Origin: Bacteroidetes bacterium 43-93
GTDB lineage: Bacteria > Bacteroidota > Bacteroidia > Chitinophagales > Chitinophagaceae
Direction: 5' to 3'
Assembly: GCA_001897855.1 (NCBI GenBank)
Contig: MKUO01000018.1
Span: forward strand, 467,693-531,692
DNA: 64,000 nt
Under the pieces are notes generated by a model. The model made no database searches. It had not been told where the DNA came from and was given only the letters and a program-made list of their open reading frames with translations. The translations under genes were made by a program, and so were the position numbers. Below are positions 16,223-24,332 of this stretch, piece by piece (positions within the stretch are counted from its first letter, which is position 1; each line of letters begins with the position of its first letter).

Positions 16223-17747
16223 AGTCTATCAAGATATTGCCCGTCATTTCTTTTGGTATGGGCAACCCCATGTAATGTAATATCGTCGGCGCAATATCTC
16301 CCAGCTTGCCGGGCTTTATCGTCCCCTTATAGTCATTCGATATCAGGAACAATGGTACCGGGTTCAATGTATGTGCGGTATTAGGCGTACCATCCTCATT
16401 GATCATATAGTCAGAGTTACCATGGTCAGCAGTCAGGAATATAGCATACCCCTTTTCCAACGCAAGCGGCACTATCTGCGATACACAATTATCCACTGTC
16501 TCCGCCGCTTTAATAGCAGCTTCCCACACACCTGTATGGCCTACCATATCAGCATTCGCAAAATTCAAACACACAAAATCGGCAGACTGTGAAGCTATTT
16601 CCGGCAATATAGCTTCTGTAATACCATACGCGCTCATTTCCGGCTTCAGATCATAAGTGGCCACTTCCTTAGGTGATGGTATCATAATGCGGCGTTCACC
16701 TTCAAATGTTAGTTCGCGCCCGCCTGAGAAGAAGAAAGTAACGTGCGGATATTTTTCTGTTTCGGCAATGCGTATTTGTGTTTTGCCGCTATTAGCCAAT
16801 ACTTCACCAATGGTATTGGTAAGGTTATCGCTATGAAATATTACATCTACATCTTTGTATGTCTTATCGTATTCAGACATCGTTACGTAATGCAAAGGCA
16901 ACGGATGCATATCAAATTCAGGGAAAGCCTGCTGCGTTAATACGGTTGTGATCTCGCGGCACCTGTCTGTACGGAAGTTAAAACACACAACAATATCCCC
17001 TTCCTGTATCAATGCCAATGGCTGATCGTCGGCACCGCAAACTATTGCCGGTTTAATAAATTCATCCGTAACACCGGCATCATAAGAGTGCTGTATAGCC
17101 GCCAGCGGATCATGTGTTTTCTCACCAATGCCTTTAGTCAGGGCATCATAAGCGAGTTTTACACGTTCCCAGCGCTTGTCCCTGTCCATCGCATAATACC
17201 TGCCGCAAACCGAGGCAATAAATGCATGGGTACCTGCTATGCTTTCCTGTAGTTCTTTTATGAAGCCATACCCGCTTTTAGGATCAGTGTCCCTGCCGTC
17301 GGTAAAAGCATGTACCGCTATTTTTTGTACACTTCTATCGTTGGCTATTTTGCACATAGCTTCCAGGTGTTTTATGTGCGAGTGCACACCACCATCGCTC
17401 ACCAAGCCTATCAGGTGCAGCGTTTTGCCCGAAGATTTTGCTGCATCCAGCGCTTTTACAAAAGCAGGGTTAGTAGCCAGCTCCCCATCACGAACGGCTT
17501 TATTAATGCGTTCCAGTTCCTGGTACACAATTCGGCCGGCCCCTATATTCAGATGGCCAACCTCAGAGTTTCCCATTTGGCCGGCAGGTAATCCCACCTC
17601 TTCGCCACAGGTAACCAGTTCTGTATTCGGGTATTTATTATATAATGATTTTACAAAAGGAGTATTCGCATGGGCAATGGCATCGGCAGAAGGCACTTTT
17701 CCATGTCCCCAGCCATCCATTATAATGAGCATTACTTTCTTTGACAT
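16221..17747 (-). CDS. gpmI: 2,3-bisphosphoglycerate-independent phosphoglycerate mutase
   Basis: Interconverts 3- and 2-phosphoglycerate in glycolysis; a Mn-dependent enzyme of the alkaline phosphatase superfamily, 508 aa. The catalytic Ser61 is in GNSEVGHLNIGAGR. Metal-binding motifs MDGWGHG (N-terminal), FTDGRDTDP and TADHGNSD are all seen. The -7 element TAATTTTG ends 5 nt before the ATG, which argues for a near-leaderless mRNA. Single-gene unit. Confidence 0.97.
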   Translation of the reverse strand: MSKKVMLIIMDGWGHGKVPSADAIAHANTPFVKSLYNKYPNTELVTCGEEVGLPAGQMGNSEVGHLNIGAGRIVYQELERINKAVRDGELATNPAFVKALDAAKSSGKTLHLIGLVSDGGVHSHIKHLEAMCKIANDRSVQKIAVHAFTDGRDTDPKSGYGFIKELQESIAGTHAFIASVCGRYYAMDRDKRWERVKLAYDALTKGIGEKTHDPLAAIQHSYDAGVTDEFIKPAIVCGADDQPLALIQEGDIVVCFNFRTDRCREITTVLTQQAFPEFDMHPLPLHYVTMSEYDKTYKDVDVIFHSDNLTNTIGEVLANSGKTQIRIAETEKYPHVTFFFSGGRELTFEGERRIMIPSPKEVATYDLKPEMSAYGITEAILPEIASQSADFVCLNFANADMVGHTGVWEAAIKAAETVDNCVSQIVPLALEKGYAIFLTADHGNSDYMINEDGTPNTAHTLNPVPLFLISNDYKGTIKPGKLGDIAPTILHYMGLPIPKEMTGNILID

Positions 17748-17752
17748 GGGCG

Positions 17753-17760
17753 CAAAATTA
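17753..17760 (-). promoter_or_regulatory. -7 promoter element for gpmI
   Basis: Reads TAATTTTG on the minus strand, an exact TAnnTTTG match, with 5 nt (CGCCC) before the gpmI ATG. Confidence 0.45.
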
Positions 17761-17895
17761 CTGCTATTATAAGAATCTTATTTATTTGAATTTATCATAT
17801 AAATAAATCGCTTTATTGCCATCGATTTAAAAATTTAATATGAATGCACTAAAATTTTTGTTATTTTTATAATCCTTCAACAAAAAGTTAAAAAT

Positions 17896-17918
17896 TTGCC
17901 AAGTTTGGCAAGTTTTTT
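17896..17918. terminator. Compact hairpin with T-run between gpmI and the DUF4783 gene
   Basis: TTGCCAA and TTGGCAA are perfect inverted 7-mers separated by only GT, followed by GTTTTTT. It lies between divergent genes, just upstream of the DUF4783 promoter, so it may be the end of a short transcript or a protein-binding dyad rather than a classical gene terminator. Confidence 0.4.
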
Positions 17919-17946
17919 GATGTTGATACAATTGTATTGACTTTTG
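17916..17946 (+). promoter_or_regulatory. Promoter of the DUF4783 gene with internal palindrome
   Basis: TTTG at 17916-17919, a 19-nt spacer and GACTTTTG at 17939-17946 (one mismatch to TAnnTTTG) give a good Bacteroidota -33/-7 pair. The spacer contains the perfect 12-bp palindrome ATACAATTGTAT (17926-17937), a plausible regulator site. Confidence 0.5.
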
Positions 17947-17958
17947 AAGTGGTTGCCG

Positions 17959-18348
17959 ATGAATAAACTTTACAAACGATTCTTTTTATCCATATTGCTC
18001 TGTTTCTCTCTGCTTGCTGCTAATGCACAGGCTTTAGAAGATGTGACCAATGGTATTCGCAACGGAAACGTTACGATGATAACCAAATACCTGGATAATA
18101 CAGTTGCCATTACAATGAGCAACAATCAATCTATATATAGCAAGGCACAGGCAGAGATCGTTTTACGCGATTTCTTTACCAAGAACCCCGTAAAACAATT
18201 TACGGTGAGGCAGGGTGGCCCTTCCGGTACATCGGCCAAGTATGCTGTAGGTGCTTTAGAAACATCTAACGGAACTTTCCAGGTGTACCTGGTAATGAAC
18301 CTGAAAGATGATAACTTCTTGTTGAGGGAAATAAGATTCGAGAAATAA
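17959..18348 (+). CDS. DUF4783 family secreted protein
   Basis: 129 aa from ATG 17959; a TTG at 17944 would add five residues but has no merit. Signal peptide about residues 1-24 (LLAANAQ). The mature part has the DUF4783 pattern of a single NTF2-like alpha/beta fold (ALEDVTNGIRNGNV at the start, VYLVMNLKDDNFLLREIRFEK at the end). Its function is unknown in the family; NTF2-like folds often bind small ligands or act as chaperone-like dimers. It is preceded by a promoter with a palindromic spacer and followed by a strong terminator, so it is monocistronic. Confidence 0.8.
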   Translation: MNKLYKRFFLSILLCFSLLAANAQALEDVTNGIRNGNVTMITKYLDNTVAITMSNNQSIYSKAQAEIVLRDFFTKNPVKQFTVRQGGPSGTSAKYAVGALETSNGTFQVYLVMNLKDDNFLLREIRFEK

Positions 18349-18355
18349 TTTAAGA

Positions 18356-18386
18356 GGGGCCGCTGATACAGCGGCCCCTTTGCTTT
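18356..18386. terminator. Terminator between convergent genes
   Basis: Perfect 10-bp GC-rich stem GGGGCCGCTG/CAGCGGCCCC with an ATA loop, followed by a T-rich tract on the plus strand. It separates DUF4783 (+) from the DUF4139 gene (-). Confidence 0.85.
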
Positions 18387-20033
18387 TTATAGATTGATCT
18401 GTTTGTTCTTCGGATACTTCACCGTATAGCTAAGTTTCTTTGTCACCGTTTCATTGGGTGCAAGTTTTAGGGTCCACTGTACGGCTCCGGTAGTTTCATC
18501 ATAGTTGGCGCCATCTGTATCTACATCTTCCACAACTATATCCTTGTCATTGCTTACCGGCACCTGGTCTATCACAAAGATGCTCACAGCTTCTTTTCGG
18601 GTATTGCGTATATCCAGTTTGTAGGTAAAGCTTTCTTTCACATTGCTGCCTATGGTGCGCACGCTGCGTAGCTCTTTATCCCGTTCCCTGCGTATTACTA
18701 TTTTCTTATCACGTCCCAGCGATATGTTCATAGTATCCCTGGTATTGCGTACGTCAATAGCGCCTTGCCCTACATACGTACCTTCGTAGAAGATATTGGT
18801 AACGGCAGGCAGCAGGTTCAGGTCTTCCCAATTGGTGATCTGTGCCTGCAGAAATACATCTCTATCCAGTTTAGGTACTGCATAGTATCTAAATGTAGCG
18901 GGCAGTTCATAGCTCTTAACAGATACCAGGTGCTGCTGCCCGTCTGAAGGTATGGTATAAGGCAGGTCTATATCATAAGATGTGTTTACGCCACTGTTAT
19001 CAACGGTAACATAATTCTGGATAGTGGCAGGTGGCTCGTTTGCAGCTATACCTGTTTCAGATGCCATTGCATCCACTTCATAAGCTCTTTTATCTGCCCG
19101 TGCTGCACTCAAAGACAGGTTTTGCATATTCTTCATCTGGTATCCCGGTGATGGCTGATAAGCAACAGGGTTATAGAACTGCAAATACCAGGGATTTAGC
19201 ACAGGTGCCTGTGCCCCTTCCACAGGGTTACCAGTTGACAACGTTATTTTGATCTTGTCCCAGTTGATGCCACTATTCTGGTACACATTGGCTTTATAAA
19301 AAAGGTGAACGGAATCTTTTAGGTTATCAACCCGCAGATCATAAGAAGGCGTCCATCCCGCACCATTTACTATATAGGCAATATGTACGTCTGTAGATAT
19401 TGGCTTTGGTGAATAAAACTTCACCAGCAATTGCCCGCCGGGCTGATAGTCCTTACTTTGCTCTGTTGCCAATTGTCTTTGCAGGTTGGCTATATGCTCA
19501 TCCATTTTGGTAGCAGTACGTGTTAGCTTATCCTGGTCGGTAAGTAACCCGGCCATTTTTGCTTTTACAAGGTCCAGCATCTTGGTAAGTTCCGCAACCG
19601 ATAAGCCTGTGTTAGCGCCGGCTACTTGTTTGTTATCAGACAACAGGGCTATCTGTTCACCTATCACGGTAAGCTGTATGCCTACACCTGCGCGGTCGCG
19701 CTGTATTAGTTCAATGCTGTCTTTTAATAATTGTACCCGCGGTGAAACCGTTTGATTTTGCAGGTAATTATTCTGGAAAGAAGATGATTGAATAATTACT
19801 CCATTCCCTGCACCTATGTTTAGGCTTTGCTGGTTTACATTACCTGCTATGTTGGTAAACAGCACTTCAGTTTCCCCCTGTGGCAGTGTGATACGGGCAT
19901 GGCCTGATAGCTCTGCCCCATTCAGAAAAATGGTGGCATGTTCTATATCTACTTTTTCTTTTTGCTGTGCATAGCTGTTACTGCACAGTAACAGCATCAA
20001 AATACCTGTCGATACATATTTCCCGGTAATCAT
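18387..20033 (-). CDS. DUF4139 domain (mucoidy inhibitor MuiA-like) protein
   Basis: 548 aa with a signal peptide (residues 1-22, NSYAQQ). The N-terminal ~100 residues resemble DUF4140 (HATIFLNGAELSGHARI); a coiled-coil stretch follows at about 105-200 (heptad-like Leu/Ile with RDRAG, DKLTRTATKMDEHIANLQRQL). The C-terminal part is DUF4139 (VKFYSPKPISTDVHIAYIVNGAGWTPSYDLR onward). Related proteins are called mucoidy inhibitor A-like; the biochemical role is unknown. Predicted periplasmic. Confidence 0.85.
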   Translation of the reverse strand: MITGKYVSTGILMLLLCSNSYAQQKEKVDIEHATIFLNGAELSGHARITLPQGETEVLFTNIAGNVNQQSLNIGAGNGVIIQSSSFQNNYLQNQTVSPRVQLLKDSIELIQRDRAGVGIQLTVIGEQIALLSDNKQVAGANTGLSVAELTKMLDLVKAKMAGLLTDQDKLTRTATKMDEHIANLQRQLATEQSKDYQPGGQLLVKFYSPKPISTDVHIAYIVNGAGWTPSYDLRVDNLKDSVHLFYKANVYQNSGINWDKIKITLSTGNPVEGAQAPVLNPWYLQFYNPVAYQPSPGYQMKNMQNLSLSAARADKRAYEVDAMASETGIAANEPPATIQNYVTVDNSGVNTSYDIDLPYTIPSDGQQHLVSVKSYELPATFRYYAVPKLDRDVFLQAQITNWEDLNLLPAVTNIFYEGTYVGQGAIDVRNTRDTMNISLGRDKKIVIRRERDKELRSVRTIGSNVKESFTYKLDIRNTRKEAVSIFVIDQVPVSNDKDIVVEDVDTDGANYDETTGAVQWTLKLAPNETVTKKLSYTVKYPKNKQINL

Positions 20034-20097
20034 AATATGGTTTTTATAGTAAGGTGCAGCAAAGCACCCGATTCCACAAAACCGGGAAATATATTTT

Positions 20098-22395
20098 TTA
20101 TCGCACTATCCTGATCTTCGCAAAATTCAGCATGATCTTCTTATTACCATGCCCTCCACCAAATTCTATAGTAGCTATCCTGTTATTGGCGCCACCTTCT
20201 ACCGATAATATCTTACCAAAGCCAAATTTTATGTGCTCTACCTGCATACCAACCTCCATTTCCATTGGGTTGTCCGCTTTAAAATCTGCGGCAGGTACAT
20301 GTGCGGCAGGTGCTTGTTGCTGCATTTTCTCTGCTATCTTCTTCAAAGAAGAGGCTCGCTCTGCGGGTTGTTGTGCATACCGGTTACCAAATGCATTAAC
20401 AGATCCTGTTGCCCTGTTGCTGATACCTGTAAATGTGCGGTCGAGATGTGCTTCGGGTATCTCTTCTATAAAACGACTGGGTTCGTTCTGCACCAGGTTA
20501 CCAAAGCGGTAACGGCTGTTTGCATAGGTAACCCATAACCTTTCCTTAGCTCTTGTAATAGCTACATAAAACAATCGGCGCTCTTCTTCCAGGTCTTCCC
20601 TGTCATACAGGCTCATGGAATTGGGGAACAAATTTTCCTCCAGCCCCACAGCATATACGCATGGAAACTCCAGCCCTTTTGCGGCATGTATGGTCATTAG
20701 TTTCACTGTATCCTGGTCTTCGTCATTTTCTACATCTGCGTCTGTCAGCAATGTGATCTGCTGCAGGTAACTGCCCAAGGATTTATCGCGCAGTTCACCT
20801 TCTTCATCAGGTGTTTCTGTAAATTCTTTTATAGAGTTCAGCAATTCCTGTACGTTCTCATAACGTGCCAGTCCTTCTACAGATTTATCATTGTACAGGT
20901 CTTGTACCAGTCCTGTGTGCTTACCAACAGCAAACGCTACATCGTAAGCGTTCTGTTTTTCCAGCATTACCTGGAAGCTCCTGATCATTACTACGAACTT
21001 CTCTATTTCGTTTGATGCCGATCCACGCAGGCCTGCCGCTTCCGGATGATGTAGCATCTCCCAGAAAGGCTTCTGATGTTCGTTCGCGGCTATCAGCAAA
21101 CGTTCTATGCTGGTTTTACCAATACCCCGCGCGGGGTAGTTGATGATACGCTTGATATTTTCTTCATCCTGCGGGTTCACGATGATGCGCAGGTAAGCGA
21201 GAAAGTCTTTGATCTCCTTACGCTGATAGAATGAGATACCACCATATAGTTTATAAGGTATATTCATTCGCCTGAGGCTTTCTTCGAACGAACGGCTCTG
21301 CGCATTGGTACGATACAGTATCGCAAAACTCTTATTAGGATAGTGGTTACGCAGTTTCATTTCCGTAATGCTATCCGCTACAAACCGCCCTTCGTCGTTA
21401 TCAGTTAGTGTGCGCACCAATACTATTTTCTCGCCTTCGGTATTATCCGTCCAGAGAGATTTGGGTATCTGCTTTTTGTTATTGGATATCACCTGGTTGG
21501 CAACATTCAGTATAGACTGGGTACTGCGATAATTCTGCTCCAGCTTCACCACTTTCACATTCTCGTAGTCTTCTTCAAACTGCAGGATGTTTTGTACCGT
21601 CGCCCCGCGGAATGAATATATACTCTGTGCATCATCGCCCACTACGCATATATTCTCATGCACATCGCCCAATAGTTTGATGATCTGGTACTGGGCTACG
21701 TTGGTATCCTGGTACTCGTCTATCATTATATACTGAAAGCGGTGCTGGTATTTTGCCAATACTTCCGGGAAACGGGTCAGCAGCTCGTACATTTTAAACA
21801 GCAGATCGTCAAAGTCCATCGCACCATTACGGAAGCAACGTGCGGCATAGGTTTCATAAATATCGCCTAACAGCGGGCGGCTGCTACGTGCATCTTCCTG
21901 CTGTATAAAGCTATCCTGCTTATACACCTTCGGCCCTATCAGGCTGTTCTTAGCGGCCGATATTCGGTTATATACATAGGCAGGCTTGTAATGCTTATCA
22001 TCCAGGTTCATTTCATTGATGATGCCTTTAATTACTCCCTTTGCATCATCCGTATCGTATATCGTAAAGTTGTTGGGATATCCCAGTTTATTTGCTTCTG
22101 CCCTTAGTATGCGTGCAAATACGGAGTGGAAAGTTCCTATATATAGATTGCGTGCTTCTGTATTGCCAAGTATCTTCTCCACCCTTTCTTTCATCTCGCT
22201 GGCCGCCTTATTGGTAAAGGTAAGCGCCAGTATATTAAAAGCATCCACACCCTGGTGCATCAGGTGGGCAATACGTGTTGTTAATACTTTTGTTTTCCCG
22301 CTTCCGGCACCGGCTACTATCATCAAAGCCCCGTCGATATGCTCAACTGCTTCTCTCTGCTTTTCATTAAGCCCCTTAAGGTAATCCTGCATCAT
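20098..22395 (-). CDS. ATP-dependent DNA helicase, UvrD/PcrA/Rep family
   Basis: SF1A 3'-5' helicase of 765 aa acting in nucleotide excision and mismatch repair or replication restart. Motifs in order: Walker A AGAGSGKT at 28-35, DDLLF, motif II DEYQDTN, motif III GDDAQSIYSFRG, motif IV QNYRS, motif V TIHAAKGLEFPCVY and motif VI VAITRAKERLWV. The C-terminus carries the PcrA-type Tudor-like RNA polymerase-binding region (MEVGMQVEHIKFGFGKILSVEG). The start is ATGATG; a TAGATTTG element ends 1 nt before the first ATG, favouring the second ATG (22392) as a leaderless start. Confidence 0.94.
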   Translation of the reverse strand: MMQDYLKGLNEKQREAVEHIDGALMIVAGAGSGKTKVLTTRIAHLMHQGVDAFNILALTFTNKAASEMKERVEKILGNTEARNLYIGTFHSVFARILRAEANKLGYPNNFTIYDTDDAKGVIKGIINEMNLDDKHYKPAYVYNRISAAKNSLIGPKVYKQDSFIQQEDARSSRPLLGDIYETYAARCFRNGAMDFDDLLFKMYELLTRFPEVLAKYQHRFQYIMIDEYQDTNVAQYQIIKLLGDVHENICVVGDDAQSIYSFRGATVQNILQFEEDYENVKVVKLEQNYRSTQSILNVANQVISNNKKQIPKSLWTDNTEGEKIVLVRTLTDNDEGRFVADSITEMKLRNHYPNKSFAILYRTNAQSRSFEESLRRMNIPYKLYGGISFYQRKEIKDFLAYLRIIVNPQDEENIKRIINYPARGIGKTSIERLLIAANEHQKPFWEMLHHPEAAGLRGSASNEIEKFVVMIRSFQVMLEKQNAYDVAFAVGKHTGLVQDLYNDKSVEGLARYENVQELLNSIKEFTETPDEEGELRDKSLGSYLQQITLLTDADVENDEDQDTVKLMTIHAAKGLEFPCVYAVGLEENLFPNSMSLYDREDLEEERRLFYVAITRAKERLWVTYANSRYRFGNLVQNEPSRFIEEIPEAHLDRTFTGISNRATGSVNAFGNRYAQQPAERASSLKKIAEKMQQQAPAAHVPAADFKADNPMEMEVGMQVEHIKFGFGKILSVEGGANNRIATIEFGGGHGNKKIMLNFAKIRIVR

Positions 22396-22396
22396 G

Positions 22397-22404
22397 CAAA
22401 TCTA
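22397..22404 (-). promoter_or_regulatory. -7 promoter element for the PcrA-type helicase
   Basis: Reads TAGATTTG on the minus strand, an exact TAnnTTTG match. One base separates it from the ATGATG start, so transcription would begin within or at the start codons. Confidence 0.45.
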
Positions 22405-22447
22405 AATCATTTATCCCTTGCTCTTATATATGCTATAATGCTAATTT

Positions 22448-23173
22448 CTATTGCTCTATATATTTCCTTTTTATAGAGAGGTATCTGTATTTCAGGTTGT
22501 CCCAAAACATGCCTCCCAATAGCAATGCGGCAGCAATGAGCAGCACACGCATATCCATAATAAAATACCCGATACCACCAATCACGCATCCTGCGAAGAA
22601 GAACCCGATAATAGCGCCTCTTAGCCCTACGGATTTTTTCAATTTTTGTTGTTGCTCCGGTTCTTTGTAAAAGAACAATTGCGATAGTTCGATGCCAAGG
22701 TCTGTAAACAACCCTGTAAGATGCGTGGTTCGCACTACTGAATTAGACACGGTAGTTACCAGTGCATTCTGCAGTCCCATAGCAAACAAAAGGGTACAGG
22801 CCACCAGTACAGAATGAGCTACTGCCATATCGATGGTTAATGCAGACACCACTATTAATAGTAGTATCTCTATAGACAAGGGTATCATATAAATATTACG
22901 CCCTGTTTTCCTGATGGTAGCTTCTACAATAAGTCCCGAACAGAATGCTCCTGCAAAAAATGCAAGGATATATAGCAGGTAAGAAAGAGAGATGAGATAA
23001 TCACTCCTTACAAGCTCATCGGCAAAGTTGGCAAAATGCCCGGTAACATTGGTGGTAAGTATATGTATGGAAAAGAAGCCGGTAACATTTACAACACCGG
23101 CTACAAAAGAAAGCAGCGATGCCAGCTTCAGATTATGTTTGAATGTACGCTTACCCCCGGTATGCCTGAACAT
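22448..23173 (-). CDS. DUF1275 (YoaK-type) membrane protein
   Basis: 241 aa. Six or so hydrophobic segments (about residues 15-38, 62-85, 95-110, 115-140, 183-203, 208-225) match the YoaK/DUF1275 integral membrane family. The family signature regions are visible as FVAGVVNVTGF near the start and MGLQNALVT with VVRTTHLTGLFTDLG in the middle. Members are putative transporters of unknown substrate. It stands alone between the helicase and batB; a long N-terminal polar stretch (RHTGGKRTFKHN) precedes the first membrane helix. Confidence 0.85.
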   Translation of the reverse strand: MFRHTGGKRTFKHNLKLASLLSFVAGVVNVTGFFSIHILTTNVTGHFANFADELVRSDYLISLSYLLYILAFFAGAFCSGLIVEATIRKTGRNIYMIPLSIEILLLIVVSALTIDMAVAHSVLVACTLLFAMGLQNALVTTVSNSVVRTTHLTGLFTDLGIELSQLFFYKEPEQQQKLKKSVGLRGAIIGFFFAGCVIGGIGYFIMDMRVLLIAAALLLGGMFWDNLKYRYLSIKRKYIEQ

Positions 23174-23306
23174 GTAACTGGTTATAAACAGCTAATGTAG
23201 CCAGTATTCTAAATACATAAAATGAGCTTGGTCAGCGGTACCGGTATTGTTTGTTAAAGAAAAATAAAAATCATACTTCCAAATTAGGTTAATCTACAGG
23301 TACGAC

Positions 23307-23314
23307 TAAATTTG
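23307..23314 (+). promoter_or_regulatory. -7 promoter element for batB-batC
   Basis: TAAATTTG matches TAnnTTTG; 7 nt separate it from the batB ATGATG, implying a leader of only a few bases. Confidence 0.45.
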
Positions 23315-23321
23315 CGCTAAC

Positions 23322-24332
23322 ATGATGCGTTTCCAGCACATATCACACCTCTTCGCACTGGGTCTGATACCGGTTCTTATTGGCCTGTTCCTTTGGATGA
23401 TCTATTGGCGCAATAATAAGATCAAAAAATTAGGCGATCCGTCACTCGTTCAGCAGCAATTGCTCGGGCGTATACCCGGCAGGCTTACGCTGAAGTTTAT
23501 CTTATTGAGCATTGCGTTATTTACCATCATCGTTGGATGGGCCAACCTGCAAATGGGTGCCCGTACAGAAAAGGTACAGCGCAAAGGCGTGGATGTAGTG
23601 GTGGCGCTGGACGTTAGTAAGAGTATGCTGGCGCAGGATATTCAGCCTGATAGGCTTACCCGTGCCAAACAGCTGGTGATGAGCATGATGGATAAAATGC
23701 AGAACGATCGGGTGGCGCTGGTTATATTTGCCGGCCATTCTTATTTACAAGTTCCGCTTACTGTCGATTACAGCACCATGAAGATGATGCTGCAAAACGT
23801 TACACCGGATATGGTGCCCACGCAGGGTACGGTCATCAGCGATGCGGTAGATCTTGCCATGAAGTCTTTTTCTCAGAAGGAAAAGAAATTCAAATCGCTC
23901 ATCATTATATCAGATGGTGAGGACCATGATGAGAATGCCGTAGCCAAGGTAAAGGAAGCGGCAGACCAGGGCGTCATCACCCATACGGTTGGTATTGGCT
24001 CTCCACAGGGTGCTACTTTATATGATCCTGAAACCCGTGGTGTAAAGCTGGATGAGCAGGGCAACCCTGTCGTGAGCAAACTGAACGAGGAAGAGTTGAA
24101 AAATATCGCGGCCGCAGGTCATGGTACTTATACTTTATTAAGGAATTCTGATGATGCTGCTACCAAACTGGTAAGTGCGCTGGACGGTATGGAACAGAAA
24201 AGCCTGGGTGCTGTAGTATTTACCGACTATACCAGTTATTTCCAATACTTCCTTGCTTTAGGATTCATTTTATTGATCATCGAATGGCTGCTTTCAGGCG
24301 CTAAACTTAAAACAAGCACAAAGACAGCATGA
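23322..24332 (+). CDS. batB: BatB-like von Willebrand factor A membrane protein
   Basis: 336 aa. Two N-terminal membrane helices (about 10-28 and 58-76) and one near the C-terminus (about 304-323) flank a periplasm-facing or cytoplasmic vWA domain with a complete MIDAS start DVSKS at 97-101. Bat proteins are named for aerotolerance in Bacteroides and act with MoxR ATPases and DUF58 proteins; the biochemical role is not settled. It overlaps batC by 4 nt (ATGA). The usual upstream moxR-DUF58-batA genes are not here but at 58463-61314, so the locus is split. Confidence 0.9.
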   Translation: MMRFQHISHLFALGLIPVLIGLFLWMIYWRNNKIKKLGDPSLVQQQLLGRIPGRLTLKFILLSIALFTIIVGWANLQMGARTEKVQRKGVDVVVALDVSKSMLAQDIQPDRLTRAKQLVMSMMDKMQNDRVALVIFAGHSYLQVPLTVDYSTMKMMLQNVTPDMVPTQGTVISDAVDLAMKSFSQKEKKFKSLIIISDGEDHDENAVAKVKEAADQGVITHTVGIGSPQGATLYDPETRGVKLDEQGNPVVSKLNEEELKNIAAAGHGTYTLLRNSDDAATKLVSALDGMEQKSLGAVVFTDYTSYFQYFLALGFILLIIEWLLSGAKLKTSTKTA

